Part shown: positions 60,801 through 64,000 of the stretch, piece after piece
Layout of the letters: every line of letters begins with the position of its first letter
Position numbering within the stretch: position 1 is the first letter of the stretch
Assembly (NCBI GenBank): GCA_038496675.1
Contig: CM076649.1
Coordinates: 16,685,478 to 16,749,477 of the forward strand
Source of the DNA: Rachycentron canadum
Taxonomy: Eukaryota > Chordata > Actinopteri > Carangiformes > Rachycentridae
Direction: 5' to 3'
Length of the DNA stretch: 64,000 nucleotides
Notes under the pieces: generated by a model
Database searches by the model: none
The model's input: the letters and a program-made list of their open reading frames with translations, nothing else
What the model was told of the DNA's origin: nothing
Position numbers and translations under genes: made by a program

Positions 60801-63466
60801 ACCCTTAAGACCTGCCATCACATCCAGAACCCACCAGGTCCGACTGGGACAGACTGCCTGCACTGTTCTTCCAGTCAAAAGCAACAACACACAGTGAGTG
60901 ACCATGCAGAGCTCTGGTTACAAGTAGAGTAGACAAATGGCTGATACCAGTCATTTTTTGGGAAATCCACAATCTTGTGCTGTGAAAAGAAAATAAAAGG
61001 TTGTAATTTCTTTCCCAGAAGGCCTCTGAGAAAGTGGAAAACAGCATGCCTTGGTACATGGTCTGGTATAGTCAGTCTATTGTTTTGTTTCAGGAGGAAT
61101 TAGCATAAACTCTTACAATATCTGACTTTCAAAGTGAGTAGTTCATAAACATGTCAATATTCAGTTTAGTTTCCTAGAAAGACAAACATTTTTATTCTTG
61201 ATTAATTACAAATTTCATTCTGACTGAAAATCATGGACAAATTAGTTATTAATTATATTATTAATTTAGTATTTTCTTTAATTAATGATATATTCATTTA
61301 GCCCTGATTTCCCAATTGCATTTTTTGTCAAAAAGTTACTGTATCAATTTGAAGTCATTGCATTGCATCATAAATTATCGTTCTAAATGAGTCAAATATT
61401 GATCATGAATTGATTTGGAACCATGGAAAATTATACGTATTGTACCATTGTAAAAGCGTATCATTAAACCACTACTATTTTGTCTTCTGATGTGGTTTAA
61501 GGTCCAACAATTTTAATGCAGCAAGAAATGAAATTGTCACTGGTGTGGCTGTAACTGTATTAGCCAGAGACATGCTAACAGAAGTCTTTTCTTGTGCTGC
61601 TCTTCAGCTTGGTGTGTAAGATTCGCTCTGGGGCCACTGAGCTCTCCAGACCAGTCAATATTACAGTGGAAGTGCATGAGGGCAAGGTGGAGGGACGTTA
61701 CTCCATTGACGGGAAAGCAGAAATACCAGGGTTCACATTTGTGGTAATCTTAGCCTTTATCATGCTCATTACAACATCACAATTGAATATATTCTCAATA
61801 TCCACTGAATGTTAAAACTCTTGTTTTATCAAAATACTGTGAAAAACTGTTGTTCCAGATTCCCAACATTACAGAAATCCAGCCCAACTATGGGCCTCGT
61901 GTTGGGGGCACACTCATCACAGTGACTGGACCTCACTTGGATGCAGGGAAGACCAGGAGAGTCACTTTGAATGATGTACCCTGTCCTATAAAGAGGTCTT
62001 GTATTTATTATCAGCTTTGTGTAATTCTCCTTCTAAAGAGATTAGGAAGATAAGTTGCTCCTCAGAACATTTTATCGCTATGACCTATCAAGCAAACATG
62101 TTCCAACTTGTGTGTACAATGATTATGGTTTGTGAAACTACTGGCTAAGAGGTCTATTGCTTTCAAAGACTGACTCAGATCTGAGCTGTTTCTGACTGTA
62201 AATGCTTTATTACAGAACATGAAAAATTAATTTAAAAGCACAAGGCTTTCTGATGTACAACCATTTATCTGTCCTACTGTGTAATTCACATTCCTCTGTC
62301 TCTCTGCAGAGTCACAGAGCCAATAGGCAATGTGTCATCCATTATCTGTCTATCACAGCCCATTTCAGAGGTGAGGGATGTTCCTCTGAGTGTTTTCATC
62401 GACAAGTCTCCTGTCCTCACCACAAAGGTGTTTTACTATAAAGAAAAGCCAACAATTACAGCTGTCCTGCCTGACTGTAGCTTTGACAGGTAGGCCAGTG
62501 AAAACAAACAGCCTCTGTGTATGCACTCTTGTGTTGTCCTCTCTTATTCCATAGTAACCAAAGAAAAGTTGAATCAAGGGGAAGTCTTGAATAACCACTG
62601 TGACAACTAATAAATTTAATTTGATTTAGATTTTTTTCACATATTTTATCAAAACAGGAAAAATAATTGGATAAATACCGTGTTACATTAGAATAAATAA
62701 TCTGTGACATTCTCTGTTGTAGGCTGAAAAAGATTTTCCTTCCATGATGAAAATGGAACCATGTCTGACATTTTTCTCACTTGTAGGGGGTCAAAGATTG
62801 TGATTGAAGGGGAGAACCTGGACTCTGTTTATCGTACCATCATCCGCTTTAAACCCAATGAGAACCACCTGAAACCTGTGACAAGTGTACTTTCCTCATT
62901 GTAATATCTAGAAGCATTTCTTTTTTTTAAATCAGTGTACAGTTTTAGAATCTCACTGTCTTGTTTCAGGAGTGCATAGGCAAGTCCTTGCCCACAAGGA
63001 TGGAGTGTATCACCCCTGTGTTCCCCAGGGATGAGACAGAGGAGGGAGAGCTTTCTTTTGACATGGATGGAGCGCTAGGACTTTGGAACAAAGAGTTCTC
63101 CTACCACCCCTACGGCGAGCCCATACCTTTTGAGACAGAAGGACACGTGCTGAGTTTGTACCCTGGGTTTGATGAAGTGTCACTACATGTAAGAGATGGC
63201 TTGTGGTGTACCTGCATTAGAATTAAAGGCAAATTAAATGCTGATTTGTGATATTTATTATATATTCTGAAATGACTAATTGTATGTCTCATATCTTGAT
63301 TTGAACTCTCTGTCCACAGCACCAAAAGCTGAACTTAGTGAGCTCCTGCATGACCATAATAATGACAGTGGCAGGCGTTGATTGTGATGCTAAGGTCCTG
63401 GATAATGAGATCACCTGCAGGATCCCTAAAAACATGACCATCCCCAGTGAAGAGCTTCCAGTCAAG
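54803..63466 (+). CDS. mst1r: Macrophage-stimulating 1 receptor (RON receptor tyrosine kinase), 5' part, 11 exons seen
   Basis: Coding exons: 54803-56008, 59348-59524, 59641-59763, 60462-60632, 60733-60893, 61608-61743, 61859-61995, 62310-62489, 62787-62877 (or 62886), 62970-63188, 63320-63466; all in phase, about 916 codons so far. It is the cell-surface receptor for MSP/HGF-like protein and a relative of MET. Residues 1 to about 25 are a signal peptide. The Sema domain (about 28-500) includes CPDCVASPLGTKVT, SIEYVHSF-like HIEYVYSF and CAFPMD. The basic site KRRRRN at 296-301 is the furin-type alpha/beta cleavage site. A PSI domain (about 503-560: GCQHFLTCAMC, GCGWC) and at least three IPT/TIG repeats follow. 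CPDCVASPLGT and KRRRR point to MST1R rather than MET. ATG 54803 is the first Met followed by a signal-like core; the exon opens at 54704. Transmembrane and kinase exons are outside the window. The neighbours mon1a and traip match human 3p21. Confidence 0.92.
56009..59347 (+). other. mst1r: Large first coding intron of mst1r
   Basis: 3.3 kb between the Sema-containing exon and the next exon. Only short random frames and a poly(A) tract at about 59171-59198 were seen; no gene or RNA was recognised. Confidence 0.6.
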
Positions 63467-64000
63467 GTTGGTCAGGCTGGAGATCTAGATGATGACTTAC
63501 CTGGATCGCAACATCCAACATGTGGCCCTGGCCGTATTTGTTGTCTGTGTGACCCCTGCTTGGCCTGTGTTCAGTCACTACCCATGCCTGTGCATCATGT
63601 AACTAGGATGAACAAATGTATTCCTGCTAAAGATTATTGTGGTATTTAGCAAAATTAGCAGAGAGCAGATTTTGGAAAGTAGGTAGATATGGATGTGAAT
63701 ATGTGTGGTATGTGAGGGTTTGAGGCACATTAAGGCAGGGGTTTGTTACTGTTTGTCTGGGCCCCCTGTTGGTTCCTAAAGGCATTGCAGGTGGTCCCTG
63801 TCTGCATTCAATAATGTGTCTTGAATACTGGAAATCACTTTATTGTATTTGTGTATAATGCACTGAATATTTCTCGTGAAAAATTTAACACATACAGATG
63901 TATAAAACACAAAAAACCTACGTGACTTTCAGGATTAAAACACCGCCCATCCAGCCTCTGCTCTGCTACTGTTGAAATGCATCCCTAATGTTACATCTGT
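63467..64000 (+). other. mst1r: Intronic DNA of mst1r at the right edge
   Basis: Follows the last recognised exon (donor GTTGGT at 63467). The frame stays open for a while, but the sequence no longer resembles the family, so it is read as intron. No further exon was found before the window ends. Confidence 0.5.

Noticed and set aside
1..64000. A new multi-gene defence, phage, biosynthetic or CRISPR-like system
   Set aside because: Every coding block assembles into known vertebrate genes or a Tc1-like transposase. No repeat-spacer array, operon-like spacing or clustered unknown frames were found on either strand.

Overview
This is a stretch of vertebrate nuclear DNA, almost certainly from a spiny-rayed (percomorph) teleost fish. 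It has intron-split genes with GT-AG junctions, AATAAA poly(A) signals, (AC)n, (AG)n and GATA-type microsatellites, a decayed Tc1-like transposon, and several dispersed repeats I recognise from percomorph genomes. I see no operon, CRISPR array, phage or bacterial defence locus. All names come from recalled family similarity and hand-made exon models; no database search was run.

Seven protein-coding genes are present, six on the plus strand and one on the minus strand. From left to right: (1) ccdc120, complete, 9 coding exons, 617 aa, with a CUPID-type cytohesin-binding region; (2) srpk3, complete, 13 coding exons, 574 aa, an SR-protein kinase; (3) comt, complete, 5 coding exons, 264 aa, membrane-anchored catechol O-methyltransferase; (4) grm6, complete, 10 coding exons, 900 aa, metabotropic glutamate receptor 6; (5) traip on the minus strand, complete, about 15 coding exons, 439 aa, a RING E3 ligase, convergent with grm6; (6) mon1a, complete, 5 coding exons, 520 aa, a subunit of the Rab7 exchange factor; (7) mst1r (RON receptor tyrosine kinase), 5' part only. 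The mst1r exons visible here cover signal peptide, Sema, PSI and IPT repeats; the transmembrane and kinase exons lie beyond the right edge. For the six complete genes the summed exon lengths are exact multiples of three from ATG to stop.

Between and inside the genes are 5' untranslated exons with clear donors (srpk3, comt, grm6, traip, mst1r), long 3' UTRs, two small non-autonomous foldback or MITE-like elements (upstream of mon1a and in mon1a intron 4), and a 1.6-kb Tc1-like element with a frameshifted transposase between mon1a and mst1r. The genes do not form one pathway. traip, mon1a and mst1r are close neighbours on human 3p21, whereas CCDC120 and SRPK3 are on the human X, COMT on 22q and GRM6 on 5q, so the window is a fish-specific linkage of several ancestral blocks.

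The observations most worth checking are a 16-nt traip micro-exon that the strong upstream donor requires, the loss of the second helical segment of the CUPID region in ccdc120, a degenerate PCNA-binding motif at the TRAIP C terminus, paired CACGTG boxes in a short inverted repeat near the likely srpk3 promoter, interleaved inverted repeats in a mon1a intron, and opposed poly(A) signals 13 bases apart between grm6 and traip. I did not find a previously undescribed multi-gene system.
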